Of a DNA stretch of 64,000 nt, positions 26,275 through 36,523 are shown in pieces (position 1 is the first letter of the stretch; each line of letters starts with the position of its first letter). This stretch comes from Microbulbifer aggregans. GTDB lineage: Bacteria; Pseudomonadota; Gammaproteobacteria; Pseudomonadales; Cellvibrionaceae. The notes under the pieces were generated by a model that worked only from the letters and a program-made list of their open reading frames with translations, was not told where the DNA came from and did not search any database. The stretch is taken from NCBI RefSeq assembly GCF_020524005.1, contig NZ_JAIVKK010000013.1:57485-121484 (forward strand), read 5' to 3'. Position numbers and translations under genes: made by a program.

Positions 26275-26817
26275 ATGTCGCACTTGATCGAGCCCAAAAC
26301 TACCCGCCTGCAGTTGCGCCAGTGGCGTGACTGCGACCGCGAACCCTTTGCCGCAATGAATGCGGATCCGAAGGTGATGGAATATTTTCCCGGACTACTG
26401 AGCCGGGAAGAAAGCGATGCGGGCATCGACCGGCAGATTGCGCATATTGAACAATACGGCTGGGGTTTCTGGGCGGTGGAGCGGTTGCAAGACCGCCAAT
26501 TTCTCGGCTTTGTGGGGATAAAGCATGTAACCGCCGATATGCCATTTGCACCGGCAGTGGAAATCGGCTGGCGACTGGCCACGTATGCCTGGGGCCACGG
26601 GTTTGCCACCGAGGCAGCACGGGCATGTTTGCAGGTTGGCTTTGAACAACTGGAGCTGCCGGAAATTGTCTCTTTCACCGTGCCCGGTAATTTCCGATCG
26701 CGCGCAGTAATGGAAAAACTCGGTATGCAGCAGGACGAAAATTTTCTGCATCCCGCGTTGCCGCAGGGGCATCCGATGCAAGAGCACGTCCTATATCGCC
26801 TCGCAAACCCCTTGTAG
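26275..26817 (+). CDS. GNAT family N-acetyltransferase (RimJ/RimL-like)
   Basis: The 180-residue protein has the Acetyltransf_3 layout: TTRLQLRQWRDCDREPFAAM at the start, EIGWRLATYAWGHGFATEAA (about residues 101-120), and VPGNFRSRAVMEKLGM near 142-157. Members acetylate ribosomal protein N termini or small amines. The start lies 3 bases after the lactamase stop, so the four genes from 24411 form one probable transcript. Its stop codon TAG (26815-26817) is the first part of a GTAGGAGC REP element. Confidence 0.88.
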   Translation: MSHLIEPKTTRLQLRQWRDCDREPFAAMNADPKVMEYFPGLLSREESDAGIDRQIAHIEQYGWGFWAVERLQDRQFLGFVGIKHVTADMPFAPAVEIGWRLATYAWGHGFATEAARACLQVGFEQLELPEIVSFTVPGNFRSRAVMEKLGMQQDENFLHPALPQGHPMQEHVLYRLANPL

Positions 26818-26878
26818 GAGCCTGCTTGCAGGCGAATATTCCGGAGTGCGATCCATTCGCCTGCAAGCAGGCTCCTAC
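26814..26878. repeat. REPIN: two inverted REP elements (family A)
   Basis: The 24-base REP starting GTAGGAGCCTGCTTGCAGGC (26814-26837) is repeated as its exact inverse at 26855-26878 with a 17-base spacer. The GTAG tetranucleotide and internal palindrome CTGCTTGCAG are the Pseudomonas-type REP design, mobilised by RAYT transposases. The element supplies the stop codon of the GNAT gene. A second REPIN is at 46234-46369 and a degenerate single REP at 39828-39850. Confidence 0.92.
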
Positions 26879-26889
26879 AGGAAAGTGGG

Positions 26890-28380
26890 CTAAACCGGAA
26901 CGACCGGCTTTCTATCCAGATTGCGGTACGCCAAGGCCTCGGCAATCTGCGCAGTGCCGATACGCTCCTCTCCGCACAGGTCGGCTAGCGTGCGCGCGAC
27001 GCGCAGCACGCGGTGATAGCTGCGTGCTGACAACCCGAGTTTTTCCACCGACGCACGCAGCAGATTACTTTCCGCATTACCCAAGGCGCAGTGTGTATCG
27101 AGCGCTGCGCCCTTTAACTCCGCATTGATTATTCCCTGCCGATCCAACTGCCGTGTACGTGCCATTGCCACCCGTTCGCGCACGCTGGCAGACCTTTCCC
27201 CGGGCGGTGCCTCCTGTAACTGCGCCGCGCTCATACTCGCCACCTCCACCTGCATATCGATGCGATCAAGCAATGGTCCCGACAGCTTGTTGCGGTAGCG
27301 GTCGATCTGATCCGGGGTACAGCGGCAGCGGGTTTCACCGAGATAGCCGCAGGGGCACGGGTTCATCGCTGCCACCAGCTGGAAATCCGCCGGGAAGGTC
27401 ACCTGCGCGCGGGCGCGGGAGATGCGTACTTCTCCGCTCTCCAGTGGTTCCCGCAGGATCTCCAGCGCCGAGCGCGGGAATTCCGGCATTTCATCCAGAA
27501 ACAGGACACCGCGGTGGGCGAGGCTGATTTCACCCGGGCGCGGGGTACTGCCGCCGCCGACCAGTGCCGTGGGGGAGGCGGAGTGATGGGGTGCGCGAAA
27601 CGGACGTTGCTGGATCCGCGCCAGGCCAGCGCTGGAATAGAGCGCGGCGACTTCGATCAGCTCTCGTTCGCTCAGCGCCGGGAGTATCCCGGGCAGGCGA
27701 CTGGCGAGCATGGTCTTGCCGGTACCCGGGGGGCCATAAAACAAGAGGTTGTGGCCTCCGGCGGCGGCCACTTCCAGCGCGCGGCGGGCCTTCAGCTGCC
27801 CGCGCACTTCGGCAAGATCTGCACAATCGTTATCCACCGGCGGGATATCCCGTTCTGCGGCGGGCAGCGGCTCGCGGCCATGCAGTTGCGAGCAGACCTG
27901 CAGGAGGGAGGACGCGGCCTTAATCGGCGTATCGATCAGGGCGGCTTCGGCGGCGGACCCGGCGGCGACCACCAGCGTGCGCCCGCTGTCCCGGCACGCC
28001 ATCGCCGCGGGCAGGGCACCGGGAATGGGGCGCAGGCTTCCTGACAGCGCCAGCTCGCCAATAAATTCGTAGGTTTCCAGCTGCTCGCCGGGTACCTGTC
28101 CCGAGGCGGCGAGGATGCCCAGGGCAATCGCGAGATCGTAGCGCCCTCCGGCCTTGGGCAGGTCGGCGGGGGCCAGGTTGACCGTAATACGGCGCTGGGG
28201 GAATTCGAAGTGACTGTTGATGATGGCGCTGCGTACCCGGTCGCGGCTTTCTTTTACCGCCGCTTCCGGCAGGCCGACAATGTTGAATGCGGGCAGGCCA
28301 TTGGCGAGGTGGGTTTCCACCGTCACCAGTGGTGCGTCGATGCCCAGCTGCGCGCGGGCATAGGTAATTGATAAGTTCAA
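26890..28380 (-). CDS. comM: YifB/ComM family Mg chelatase-like AAA+ ATPase
   Basis: The 496-residue protein has the N-terminal Lon-like ChlI domain (MNLSITYARAQLGIDAPLV..., NIVGLPEAAVKESRDRVRSA), Walker A FYGPPGTGKTMLASRLPGIL (about residues 215-234), LDEMPEFPRSALEILREPLE and the C-terminal Mg_chelatase_C domain. ComM homologues drive branch migration during natural transformation. The usual partner ubiK (yqiC) lies directly upstream on the same strand. Together with PilT/PilU elsewhere in the window, it hints at natural competence, though no DNA-uptake genes are seen here. Confidence 0.94.
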   Translation of the reverse strand: MNLSITYARAQLGIDAPLVTVETHLANGLPAFNIVGLPEAAVKESRDRVRSAIINSHFEFPQRRITVNLAPADLPKAGGRYDLAIALGILAASGQVPGEQLETYEFIGELALSGSLRPIPGALPAAMACRDSGRTLVVAAGSAAEAALIDTPIKAASSLLQVCSQLHGREPLPAAERDIPPVDNDCADLAEVRGQLKARRALEVAAAGGHNLLFYGPPGTGKTMLASRLPGILPALSERELIEVAALYSSAGLARIQQRPFRAPHHSASPTALVGGGSTPRPGEISLAHRGVLFLDEMPEFPRSALEILREPLESGEVRISRARAQVTFPADFQLVAAMNPCPCGYLGETRCRCTPDQIDRYRNKLSGPLLDRIDMQVEVASMSAAQLQEAPPGERSASVRERVAMARTRQLDRQGIINAELKGAALDTHCALGNAESNLLRASVEKLGLSARSYHRVLRVARTLADLCGEERIGTAQIAEALAYRNLDRKPVVPV

Positions 28381-28416
28381 ATTTCTTCCCTGAAATCCTG
28401 ATGAGTGGCCGAGGCC

Positions 28417-28653
28417 TTAGTCGGTGTCGCGGTCCAGCTGCGCTTCCATCTCCTTCACCTGGGCTTCGAGCTGCGCGAGCTTTTCCTCTGCCCGCTGCAG
28501 TTTCGCCGCCTGAATGTCGAATTCCCGCTGACTGACCAGGGGCAGTTTGCCCAGAGCGACGGCAAGTGCGTCCTGCAGGTCACCGGTGATCACCGCCCCC
28601 TGTTGACGCAGTTCGTTGAGTAACTGTTGCAATTTGTCCGCAGCCAAGCGCAA
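28417..28653 (-). CDS. ubiK: UbiK-like accessory factor (BMFP/YqiC family)
   Basis: The 78-residue, highly charged protein has the membrane-fusogenic BMFP pattern: KLQQLLNELRQQGAVITGDLQD at the N terminus and a C-terminal coiled coil QREFDIQAAKLQRAEEKLAQ... (about residues 43-75). UbiK helps the aerobic ubiquinone-biosynthesis complex with UbiJ. The start is unclear: the TTG at 28653 directly abuts GGAGAA, so the TTG at 28647, 8 bases from GGAG, is more plausible. Its neighbour is comM. Confidence 0.82.
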   Translation of the reverse strand: MRLAADKLQQLLNELRQQGAVITGDLQDALAVALGKLPLVSQREFDIQAAKLQRAEEKLAQLEAQVKEMEAQLDRDTD

Positions 28654-28772
28654 TTCTCCGCTAATAAATCGATTTTTGATGGTGAGAAATAGTACCGCAG
28701 TGGGCTTTTACCACCAAGGCGCCACAAGGTGCCCCTTTCTGGTACGCAATACCGGTCGAAGTTTTCACTTGG

Positions 28773-28789
28773 TGCACACCTGCGGTGCA
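28773..28789. promoter_or_regulatory. NtrC (GlnG) enhancer site
   Basis: TGCAC-ACCTGCG-GTGCA matches the NtrC half-site pattern TGCAC-N7-GTGCA with perfect inverted halves, about 120 bp upstream of the sigma-54 promoter and 290 bp upstream of the first gene of a glnK-amtB cluster. Confidence 0.8.
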
Positions 28790-28904
28790 GGTTCCATTTT
28801 GGTGCGCACCGTTATTGCGCAGATTCTTCGCGCACCTCCTCCGCAGCCCGCTCAAGGTGCAAAAAAATGGCCTAACTCATTGATTTGTAACGCAGTTCTC
28901 ATAG

Positions 28905-28921
28905 TTGGCACTAACTCTGCA
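28905..28921 (+). promoter_or_regulatory. Sigma-54 promoter of the ammonium/P-II cluster
   Basis: TTGGCACTAACTCTGCA has the invariant GG (28907-28908) and GC (28919-28920) exactly 10 bases apart and differs from the RpoN consensus TGGCACG-N4-TTGCW at only two positions. It lies about 160 bp upstream of the outer-membrane protein gene. Confidence 0.85.
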
Positions 28922-29078
28922 AGTAGTAATCGGCAAATCGCACTGACCGTGAAGGCAGGGAACCAACCTTCACCGAGGTACTCAGGCGAGCGCGGCGGGT
29001 GCCGGCTCCCCCGGCGTTGTCGAAGCCGCTAATAAAAATAAACAAGCAGTTTCACGAACGAGAACCAGGAGAACCAAA

Positions 29079-29819
29079 GTGGGAATTAAAACCAATAAAT
29101 GTGTGACCACTACTGTCAACGGGCTTGTCGCGGGTAGCGCGCTGGCCATGGCGATTTTCAGTGGCGCTGCCGTGGCCCAAGACGGTCCGAGCTTCAGCGC
29201 TAATGTGGGTGTTGTGAGCGATTACCGCTTCCGCGGTATTTCCCAGACTGACACCGGCCCGGCGATTCAGGGCGGCCTGGATCTGGATATGGGCAACGGT
29301 TTCTATCTGGGTACCTGGGCGTCTCAGGTGGATTTTAACTACGGCGCTGACGAAACCGACTTCGAGCAGGACTTCTACGGCGGTTACGCCGGTGAAACCG
29401 CTGGTGGTGTTGGCTACGACGTGGGCTACATCTACTACGCCTACCACGGCAGTGACCAGGACGAGGACTATCAGGAAATCTACGGCAGCCTGAGCTTTGG
29501 CGACCTGAGTGTTGGCTTTGCCTACTCGGACGACTACTGGCTTCAGTCTGGTGAGTTTTATTACTTCAGTGGTGCCTACTCCTTCGCGCTGCCCAATGAC
29601 ATCGCGCTGGACCTGAGTGCCGGTCTCAACCTGTTTGATGACGAAATTTTCCTGAGTGAGTCCGATTCCTACATCGACTACTCAGTCTCCGTCAGCAAGG
29701 AGTTCGGTGGCCTCGGGCTGTCCGCTTCGCTGGTAGGTACTGATGTCAGCGACGCCGAGTGTTTCTACACCGACTGGTGTGAGCCGACCATTCTGGCGGG
29801 CGCGACCTACAGCTGGTAA
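29079..29819 (+). CDS. TIGR02001 (Gcw_chp) outer-membrane beta-barrel protein
   Basis: The 246-residue protein begins at GTG with AGGAGAACCAAA directly upstream. It has a signal peptide (GSALAMAIFSGAAVAQD), the family motif SANVGVVSDYRFRGISQTDTG near residues 36-56, and DLDMGNGFYLGTWASQV, and it ends in aromatic TYSW. These proteins are predicted outer-membrane barrels often located beside glnK/amtB in gammaproteobacteria; their substrate is undetermined. As the first gene behind the NtrC-sigma-54 regulatory region, it is probably induced by nitrogen limitation and may let a nitrogen compound pass the outer membrane. Confidence 0.88.
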   Translation: MGIKTNKCVTTTVNGLVAGSALAMAIFSGAAVAQDGPSFSANVGVVSDYRFRGISQTDTGPAIQGGLDLDMGNGFYLGTWASQVDFNYGADETDFEQDFYGGYAGETAGGVGYDVGYIYYAYHGSDQDEDYQEIYGSLSFGDLSVGFAYSDDYWLQSGEFYYFSGAYSFALPNDIALDLSAGLNLFDDEIFLSESDSYIDYSVSVSKEFGGLGLSASLVGTDVSDAECFYTDWCEPTILAGATYSW

Positions 29820-29828
29820 TCCAGATAA

Positions 29829-30212
<384 letters not shown>

Positions 30213-30283
30213 TAACGACGAATTCATCTTACGAATGAACAACCGGGGTAACTCGGGAAATTTTGGGTTAAACGGAGCGAAAA

Positions 30284-31558
30284 ATGGAAAATCAAATTTT
30301 TCAATTGCAGTACGCAATTGATACATTTTATTTCCTGGTGTGTGGTGCACTGGTCATGTGGATGGCAGCGGGCTTTGCCATGCTGGAAGCAGGCCTGGTG
30401 CGTTCCAAGAACACCACGGAAATCCTTACCAAAAACGTGGCGCTGTTTGCCATTGCCAGCATCATGTACCTGGTGACAGGTTACGCGATCATGTACGACG
30501 GCGGCTGGCTGCTGTCTGGTATCGAGGCGTTTGACCTCGAGGGCGTACTGGCGAGCTCCGCGGAGAACGGCTTCGATGGCGATTCCGTTTACTCCGGCGC
30601 TTCCGACTTCTTCTTCCAGGTAGTGTTCGTGGCTACCGCGATGTCTATCGTTTCCGGTGCCGTGGCCGAGCGCATGAAGCTGTGGAGCTTCCTGGTATTC
30701 GCTGTGGTTATGACCGGCTTTATCTACCCGCTGGAAGGTTCCTGGACCTGGGGCAGCGCTGAAGTTTTCGGCATGTACAAGCTGGACGAACTGGGCTTCT
30801 CCGACTTCGCCGGTTCCGGCATCGTGCACATGGCAGGTGCTGCCGCTGCTCTGGCTGGCGTACTGCTGCTGGGCGCACGTAAAGGCAAATACGGTCCGAA
30901 CGGCGAAATTTACGCTATTCCGGGCGCCAACCTGCCGCTGGCTACCCTGGGTACCTTCATCCTGTGGATGGGCTGGTTCGGTTTCAACGGCGGTTCCGTG
31001 CTGAAACTGGGCGACGCGGCCAACGCACACTCCGTTGCCATGGTGTTCCTGAACACCAACACCGCGGCTGCCGGCGGCGCTGTGGCTGCGCTGATCACCG
31101 GTCGCATCCTGTTCGGCAAAGCCGACCTGACCATGCTGCTGAACGGCGCGCTGGCAGGCCTGGTAGCGATCACCGCTGAACCTTCCACCCCGACTGCCCT
31201 GCAGGCGACCCTGTTCGGCGCACTGGGTGGCGTTCTGGTCGTCTTCTCCATCATTACCCTGGACAAGCTGAAAATCGACGATCCGGTTGGTGCCATCTCT
31301 GTGCACGGTGTCGTTGGCTTCCTGGGCCTGATGCTGGTGCCAGTGACCAACCCGCTGACTGAAGACGGTGGTTCCAGCTTCTCTGGCCAGCTGATCGGCG
31401 CCGCTACCATCTTCATCTGGGTATTCGCCGCCTCCTTCGTAGTCTGGTTCGCCCTCAAGCTGATCACCGGCATTCGCGTAAGCGAAGAAGAAGAGCAGCA
31501 GGGTGTTGACTTGGTCGAGTGCGGAATGGAAGCTTATCCGGAATTCATGAGCAAATAA
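30284..31558 (+). CDS. amtB: Ammonium transporter AmtB
   Basis: The 424-residue integral membrane protein has the Amt architecture of 11 transmembrane helices, with hallmark elements GFAMLEAGLVRSKNTTEIL, GSGIVHMAGAAAALAGVLLL (helix 5 with pore histidine), FGFNGGSVL, NTNTAAAGGAVAALI and VHGVVGFLG (second pore histidine). No signal peptide is apparent, starting inside TM1, as in many bacterial Amts. It conducts ammonium/ammonia and is gated by GlnK, whose genes flank it on both sides. Confidence 0.96.
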   Translation: MENQIFQLQYAIDTFYFLVCGALVMWMAAGFAMLEAGLVRSKNTTEILTKNVALFAIASIMYLVTGYAIMYDGGWLLSGIEAFDLEGVLASSAENGFDGDSVYSGASDFFFQVVFVATAMSIVSGAVAERMKLWSFLVFAVVMTGFIYPLEGSWTWGSAEVFGMYKLDELGFSDFAGSGIVHMAGAAAALAGVLLLGARKGKYGPNGEIYAIPGANLPLATLGTFILWMGWFGFNGGSVLKLGDAANAHSVAMVFLNTNTAAAGGAVAALITGRILFGKADLTMLLNGALAGLVAITAEPSTPTALQATLFGALGGVLVVFSIITLDKLKIDDPVGAISVHGVVGFLGLMLVPVTNPLTEDGGSSFSGQLIGAATIFIWVFAASFVVWFALKLITGIRVSEEEEQQGVDLVECGMEAYPEFMSK

Positions 31559-31679
31559 TCGCTCATAGAGAGGAGCCGCCGGTGCAGTACTGCGCAGCAG
31601 GTATCGGCGGCAGCAAGATTTTTCCGGCGCCGGCCATAGACGGGCCGGTGCCAGAAAGACAAATACAGAGGATAAGTAG

Positions 31680-32018
<339 letters not shown>

Positions 32019-32334
32019 TCGAATCTCCGATCACAGTGTTTTGCAAAGCCCCGCATGCGGGGCTTTTTTGTGCCCGCAATCTGGCTCAGTAAGGATTGCA
32101 TTCCAGTCGTGTCACACGAAATTCTCGGTGAGAAAGAGCGTTTTTTACGTGGCGTAAAAAACAGCATAACCAACTGCAATAAATCCTGCATAAATTGGTA
32201 AAAAATACTCTACCGAAACGAGGAACCTTTTCTGGCAGGCTGCGCAGACACTGCCTATAAATATGTCGCCGCAGTGACGCGGCACAGGGGTTCTTCCTCT
32301 GTAACAGGGGTATCAAGTTACAGGGTACAGTGAC
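32019..32334. other. Intergenic region between the nitrogen operon and the SutA-like gene
   Basis: Beside the terminator at 32046-32072, it holds a second palindrome, GTTTTTTACG-TGG-CGTAAAAAAC (32140-32162, 10 perfect base pairs), in an AT-rich stretch that probably includes the promoter of the SutA-like gene. No gene is present. Confidence 0.5.
32046..32072 (+). terminator. Terminator after glnK copy 2
   Basis: AAGCCCCGC-AT-GCGGGGCTTTTTT is a perfect 8-bp GC stem with T6, closing the nitrogen operon. Confidence 0.9.
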
Positions 32335-32547
32335 ATGAAAGACGAGCAATCCACCACGCGTTCGAAGGACTCGGAAGAGTTTGGTGAAGAGCGCACCGTT
32401 ACCTCCCGCCAGCGGGCCCGCAGCGAACTCAGTTCTGAAGTCGAGGCGTTCCTCGCCGGCGGCGGCGCCATCAACGAGATAGCACCAGAGGTCACCGCAG
32501 ATCCGCCACGCAAGCCACAACCGAAGTACGGCAGCAGGCCGATCTGA
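32335..32547 (+). CDS. sutA: SutA-like RNA polymerase-binding regulator
   Basis: The 70-residue, charged, predicted mostly disordered protein ends in ADPPRKPQPKYGSRPI. This tail and the preceding EVEAFLAGGGAINEIAPEV match the conserved helix and C-terminal tail of SutA from Pseudomonas (EEFLARGG..., KYGSRPI). SutA binds core RNA polymerase and enhances transcription in slow-growing cells. Here the long acidic N-terminal tail of Pseudomonas SutA is absent or short (KDEQSTTRSKDSEEFGEE), so activity may differ. The gene is monocistronic, between the nitrogen operon and the convergent xerC. Confidence 0.7.
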   Translation: MKDEQSTTRSKDSEEFGEERTVTSRQRARSELSSEVEAFLAGGGAINEIAPEVTADPPRKPQPKYGSRPI

Positions 32548-32565
32548 ACGCGCTGAAATTCTGAG

Positions 32566-32634
32566 TGCCGGTATTGCGCCGGCAGGATGCCAGTTGAGGT
32601 ATCGCCCCGGTCATGGCCGGGGTTCAGTTTCTTC
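32566..32634. terminator. Two hairpins between the convergent SutA-like and xerC genes
   Basis: TGCCGG...CCGGCA (32566-32584) and CCCCGG-TCATGG-CCGGGG (32605-32622) followed by TTCAGTTTCTTCC. Only the second has anything like a T-rich tail. Confidence 0.5.
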
Positions 32635-32687
32635 CTTCCAAAACGTTGTCCCGGTTACCCTTCGCCTGAACTTTTCCGCCAGAAACC

Positions 32688-33605
32688 CTAATCGTCGCCG
32701 GACTTCCGCGCCCGTGGGTGTGCGCTGTCGTACACCCGGCTCAGGTGTTGGAAATCCAGGTGGGTGTAGATCTGGGTGGTACTGATATCCGCGTGGCCGA
32801 GCAGTTCCTGCACCGCGCGCAGGTCGCCGCTGGATTCGAGCATGTGGCTGGCAAAAGAGTGGCGCAGCATATGCGGGTGTACCCGCTGCTCGGCGCCACC
32901 GCGCTTGGACCAGTAGCTGAGGCGCGCCTGTACCGCACGATTGCTCAAGCGCTTGCCTTTGGCGGTGGTGAATACTGGTTCCTGACCGCGTTCGTCGCCC
33001 AGGGTGGCGGGAGCCTGCCGGCGCCACGCTTGCAGTGCCTGGCGCGCGTGGCGACCAATTGGCAGCAGTCGCGTTTTATTGCCCTTACCGGTTACCCGGG
33101 CTTCGCCTGCACCCAGGTCGAGATCCGGCCAGTTGAGCGCCGTGAGTTCTGACAGGCGCAGGCCGCTGCTGTAGAACAGCTCCATAATCGCGGCGTCCCG
33201 CACTGCCAGCAGGTCGTCGTCGGCCTCATTCGTGGGGCTTTCCACAAACTGAGCGGCGCCGTCCACGTCCAGCAGTTTGGGCAGCTTTTTGTCAGCTTTG
33301 GGTGCTCGAAGCCCTTCCGCCACGTTGGCGGGCAGCCAACCCTCGCGTACACAGAAACGCAACAGGGTACGCACCGCGGACAGCCACCGTTGCAGGCTCT
33401 TGGGACCCAGCCCTTCGCGGTGCAGGTGGGCGAGCCAGCTGCGCAGGCGCATTTCGCCGAGCTCGCGCAGATCATTGAGCTGTTCCCCGTCCGCCAGCTG
33501 CTGCATTTTCTGCAGGTCGCGGCGATAGGCAGAAAGGGTGTGGGAAGAGAGGTTCTTGTGCTGCAGGTGCAGCAGGAAGGCGTCCGTTGCTGCTGCGAGC
33601 TGCAC
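32688..33605 (-). CDS. xerC: Tyrosine recombinase XerC
   Basis: The 305-residue protein has the N-terminal SAM-like domain ([19 protein letters not shown]) and catalytic domain with the first Arg in [12 protein letters not shown] (about residue 155), [12 protein letters not shown] (His-x-x-Arg), [16 protein letters not shown] (His and the nucleophilic Tyr). XerC/XerD resolve chromosome dimers at dif. Position at the end of the cyaY-lptM-lysA-dapF-DUF484-xerC block, 5 bp from DUF484, is the standard gammaproteobacterial arrangement. Confidence 0.94.
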   Translation of the reverse strand: MQLAAATDAFLLHLQHKNLSSHTLSAYRRDLQKMQQLADGEQLNDLRELGEMRLRSWLAHLHREGLGPKSLQRWLSAVRTLLRFCVREGWLPANVAEGLRAPKADKKLPKLLDVDGAAQFVESPTNEADDDLLAVRDAAIMELFYSSGLRLSELTALNWPDLDLGAGEARVTGKGNKTRLLPIGRHARQALQAWRRQAPATLGDERGQEPVFTTAKGKRLSNRAVQARLSYWSKRGGAEQRVHPHMLRHSFASHMLESSGDLRAVQELLGHADISTTQIYTHLDFQHLSRVYDSAHPRARKSGDD

Positions 33606-33610
33606 GATGC

Positions 33611-34372
33611 TCAGCTCCGTGCCAGCAGGTTTGGCAGCAGGCGCTCGAGAATTTCACCGATGTAGGACAGGAACAGCGTGCCCAGACTGGAGCGGTAGTG
33701 GTTCGGGTCGCTGGAGCCCACCGCGAGCACACCGAGCTGGTCCGCCAGTGGAATCACGGCGGCGGAGGCGACCTGGTCGGCGGTATTGCCGAACAGGTAG
33801 GCGGTCTCCGCCGGGCGCAGGGTGCCGCAGACAGTGCGCCCGTTACGCAGGATCGAGCCGATGGCTGTTTCCGCGCCGGAGCGCGAGCTGCAGCGAACGT
33901 CCCCCAGCTTGCTGGCGGACCCGGGCAGGGGGCCGAACAGGGTCAGCGCGGTAAACTCCACACCGAAATCGTCACGGAAACTGCTCAGCAGTGCGCTTCC
34001 GGCCTCTGCGACGGTGCGTGCTTCCAGCAAGGCGAGTACCAGGCGGCGGCTGTTCATAAACAGCTGGTCGTTGTCGCGGGCATTTTGCAGCAGCTGGTCG
34101 AGGCGCTGGCGCATCTCGATATTGCGCTCGCGCAACAGGTTGGTCTGGTGTGTCATCAGCGACACGGTCTTGCCGTTTTCCTTCGGCAGCTGGATTGTTT
34201 CCAGCAGATCCATATGTTCGGCAAAGAAAGAGGGGTTCTGGATCAGGTAGCGCGCCACCTGCCGTGCCAGCAATTTCTTGTTGCGCAGGTTTTCACTGTC
34301 GGAGGCTTCCTGTTTCTCCAGGCTGGCCTCGACGGCGTTGTCGATTAGAGAGGCATCGCTGTGGTCGGTCAT
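33611..34372 (-). CDS. DUF484 family protein
   Basis: The 253-residue protein has the family layout: a conserved N-terminal helix with VARYLIQNPSFFAEHMDLL (near residues 35-55), a helical region with LLRERNIEMRQRLDQLLQNA, and a C-terminal GAF-like domain ending GTLFLSYIGEILERLLP. Function is unknown, but it is almost always found between dapF and xerC, which is the case here. Confidence 0.92.
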   Translation of the reverse strand: MTDHSDASLIDNAVEASLEKQEASDSENLRNKKLLARQVARYLIQNPSFFAEHMDLLETIQLPKENGKTVSLMTHQTNLLRERNIEMRQRLDQLLQNARDNDQLFMNSRRLVLALLEARTVAEAGSALLSSFRDDFGVEFTALTLFGPLPGSASKLGDVRCSSRSGAETAIGSILRNGRTVCGTLRPAETAYLFGNTADQVASAAVIPLADQLGVLAVGSSDPNHYRSSLGTLFLSYIGEILERLLPNLLARS

Positions 34373-34403
34373 TTGTTCTTTCGCTGATTCCAGGCAGTCT
34401 TTA

Positions 34404-35234
34404 TCAGAGCACTATCTGTCCGTGATATACCGCGGTTGCGGGTCCGGTCATGGTAACCGGCGCGCCAGGCCCCGGCCAGTGGATTGTCAGGGTGCCACCG
34501 GGCAGGGTGATTTTCAGCTCTTCATCCACCAGGCCGCGCAGGCGCGCGGACACCATGGCGGCGCAGGCGCCAGTGCCGCAGGCGCGGGTCTCGCCCACAC
34601 CGCGTTCAAATACCCGCAGGCGGGCCTTGTCACGGGATTCGATCTGCAGAAAACCCACATTCACCCGCGCGGGAAAACGCGGGTGGTGTTCAATGGCCGC
34701 GCCAAGCGTCTCTACTGGCGCCTTGTCCACATTTTCCACCAGCAGCACCGCATGGGGGTTGCCCATGGAGACGGCACCGACGTTATACACCTCGCCACCG
34801 ACTTCCAGCGGGTAGGTCTCCGCCTGGATATCGGCTTCGAAGGGAATCTCTTTGGGCTCGAGAATGGGCGCGCCCATGTCGACCGCCACCTGATCGCCTT
34901 CCTGCACTTTGAGCTCGAGAACCCCGCCTGCGGTTTCCACCAGGATCTGTTCCTTGGCCGTCAGGCGACGATCGCGCACAAAGCGCGCGAAGCAGCGTGC
35001 ACCGTTACCGCAGTTCTCCACTTCACTGCCGTCGGCGTTGTAGATCCGGTAGCGGAAATCCATATCGGGATTGCGCGGGGCTTCCACCAGCAGCAGTTGG
35101 TCGAAGCCGATTCCGGTGTGGCGATCGGAAATAAAACGGATCTTTTCCGGCGACAGTTTGATGCGCTGGGTGATGCCATCGAGCATGACGAAGTCATTGC
35201 CGAGCCCGTGCATTTTGGTGAATTTCAGCCGCAT
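34404..35234 (-). CDS. dapF: Diaminopimelate epimerase DapF
   Basis: The 276-residue protein starts [20 protein letters not shown]. The two catalytic cysteines are in [12 protein letters not shown] (about residue 75) and [11 protein letters not shown] (about 222). It converts LL- to meso-diaminopimelate in lysine and peptidoglycan synthesis, and sits directly downstream of lysA, the next step. Confidence 0.95.
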   Translation of the reverse strand: MRLKFTKMHGLGNDFVMLDGITQRIKLSPEKIRFISDRHTGIGFDQLLLVEAPRNPDMDFRYRIYNADGSEVENCGNGARCFARFVRDRRLTAKEQILVETAGGVLELKVQEGDQVAVDMGAPILEPKEIPFEADIQAETYPLEVGGEVYNVGAVSMGNPHAVLLVENVDKAPVETLGAAIEHHPRFPARVNVGFLQIESRDKARLRVFERGVGETRACGTGACAAMVSARLRGLVDEELKITLPGGTLTIHWPGPGAPVTMTGPATAVYHGQIVL

Positions 35235-35269
35235 CGATTGGTTTCCTAACTGTTTGTTGTTTTCGTTTA

Positions 35270-36523
35270 TCAGTCTTTGGCGGGTACGGTGGTTTCGCCC
35301 CGTACCAGGTCGGCGAAGGACTCGCGGGCCCTGACCAGATAGGTCTTGTCACCATCCACCAGCACTTCCGCGGCGCGGGTGCGGGAATTGTAGTTGGAGC
35401 TCATGGTAAAACCGTAGGCGCCGGCAGACAGCATGGCCAGCAGTTGCCCTGGCTCAAGGGCCAGCGACCGGTGCTTGCCGAGGAAGTCGCCGGTTTCACA
35501 TACGGGGCCGACGATGTCCCAGCTCTCGGTTTCGCCATTGCTTGGCGTCACGGTAACAATATCCTGCCAGGCCTGGTACAGGGCCGGGCGCAGGTTGTCA
35601 TTCATGGCGGCGTCGACGATGGCGAAGTTGTGTTCCTCTGTGCGCTTGAGGAATTCGACCCGGGTCAGCAGCGCACCGCCGTTGGCGGAAATGGAGCGGC
35701 CCGGTTCCAGCACCAGCGCCAGGTTACGCCCGGCCAGCTTTTCTTTCACTGCGCCCAGGTAATCGCTCACTTCGGGCGGTTCTTCACCGCGGTAGCGCAC
35801 GCCCAGGCCGCCGCCCAGGTCCAGGTGCTTGAGCACGGTACCGTCTTCCGCGAGTTGGTCGATCAGTACCAGCAAACGATCCAGCGCATCCAGGAAGGGC
35901 GCGATTTCGGTGAGCTGTGAGCCGATATGACAGTCCACGCCCACGGCGTTCAGGTTCGCCGATGCTGCTACCTTGCGGTAGACCTCCGGCGCACGCTCAA
36001 TGGCGATACCGAACTTGTTTTCTTTCAGACCGGTGGAGATATACGGGTGGGTCTTGGCGTCCACATCCGGGTTTACCCGCAGGGACACTGGCGCAATCAC
36101 ACCCATCTCTCCGGCCACCGCGTCGAGGCGCTCCAGTTCCGCTTCGGACTCGACATTGAAACAGTGCACGCCCACTTCCAGCGCGCGGCGCATTTCCGCC
36201 GCGGTTTTGCCCACACCGGAAAACACGACTTTGGAGGCATCACCGCCCGCCATCAGAACCCGCTCGAGTTCACCGGCAGAGACGATATCGAAGCCCGCAC
36301 CCAGCTGGGCCAGCACGGACAGGATGCCCAAATTACTGTTGGCTTTGACCGCGTAGCAGATCAGGCCCGGGTGCTCGCCGAGGGCATCGGCGTAGGACTG
36401 GTACTGGCGTTCGAAATGCGCGCGGCTGTACACATAGGTGGGGGTGCCGAACTGTTTGGCGACCTGTTCGAGGCTTACACCTTCGGCCCACAGGCTTCCT
36501 TGCTGATAATGGAATTCACTCAT
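35270..36523 (-). CDS. lysA: Diaminopimelate decarboxylase LysA
   Basis: The 417-residue PLP enzyme has the PLP-lysine in [12 protein letters not shown] (about residue 58), [33 protein letters not shown] and [11 protein letters not shown]. It makes lysine from meso-DAP. Its ATG overlaps the lptM stop by four bases (ATGA), indicating coupling, and it is followed by dapF after 35 bp. Confidence 0.95.
   Translation of the reverse strand: MSEFHYQQGSLWAEGVSLEQVAKQFGTPTYVYSRAHFERQYQSYADALGEHPGLICYAVKANSNLGILSVLAQLGAGFDIVSAGELERVLMAGGDASKVVFSGVGKTAAEMRRALEVGVHCFNVESEAELERLDAVAGEMGVIAPVSLRVNPDVDAKTHPYISTGLKENKFGIAIERAPEVYRKVAASANLNAVGVDCHIGSQLTEIAPFLDALDRLLVLIDQLAEDGTVLKHLDLGGGLGVRYRGEEPPEVSDYLGAVKEKLAGRNLALVLEPGRSISANGGALLTRVEFLKRTEEHNFAIVDAAMNDNLRPALYQAWQDIVTVTPSNGETESWDIVGPVCETGDFLGKHRSLALEPGQLLAMLSAGAYGFTMSSNYNSRTRAAEVLVDGDKTYLVRARESFADLVRGETTVPAKD

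Larger units (their letters stand above)
28654..29078. promoter_or_regulatory. Regulatory region of the glnK-amtB-glnK block
   Basis: The 425-bp region contains a good NtrC-type palindrome at 28773-28789 and a sigma-54 promoter at 28906-28921, separated by about 120 bp, the usual enhancer-promoter arrangement. A further GC palindrome (GGTGCGCACC, 28801-28810) and several GGTGC elements (28727, 28855) lie nearby and may be weaker activator contacts. No gene is present. Confidence 0.8.

Noticed and set aside
28803..28821. Second possible NtrC site with TGCGCA repeats
   Set aside because: The two TGCGCA elements are direct rather than inverted at the NtrC spacing, so it is not reported as a site.
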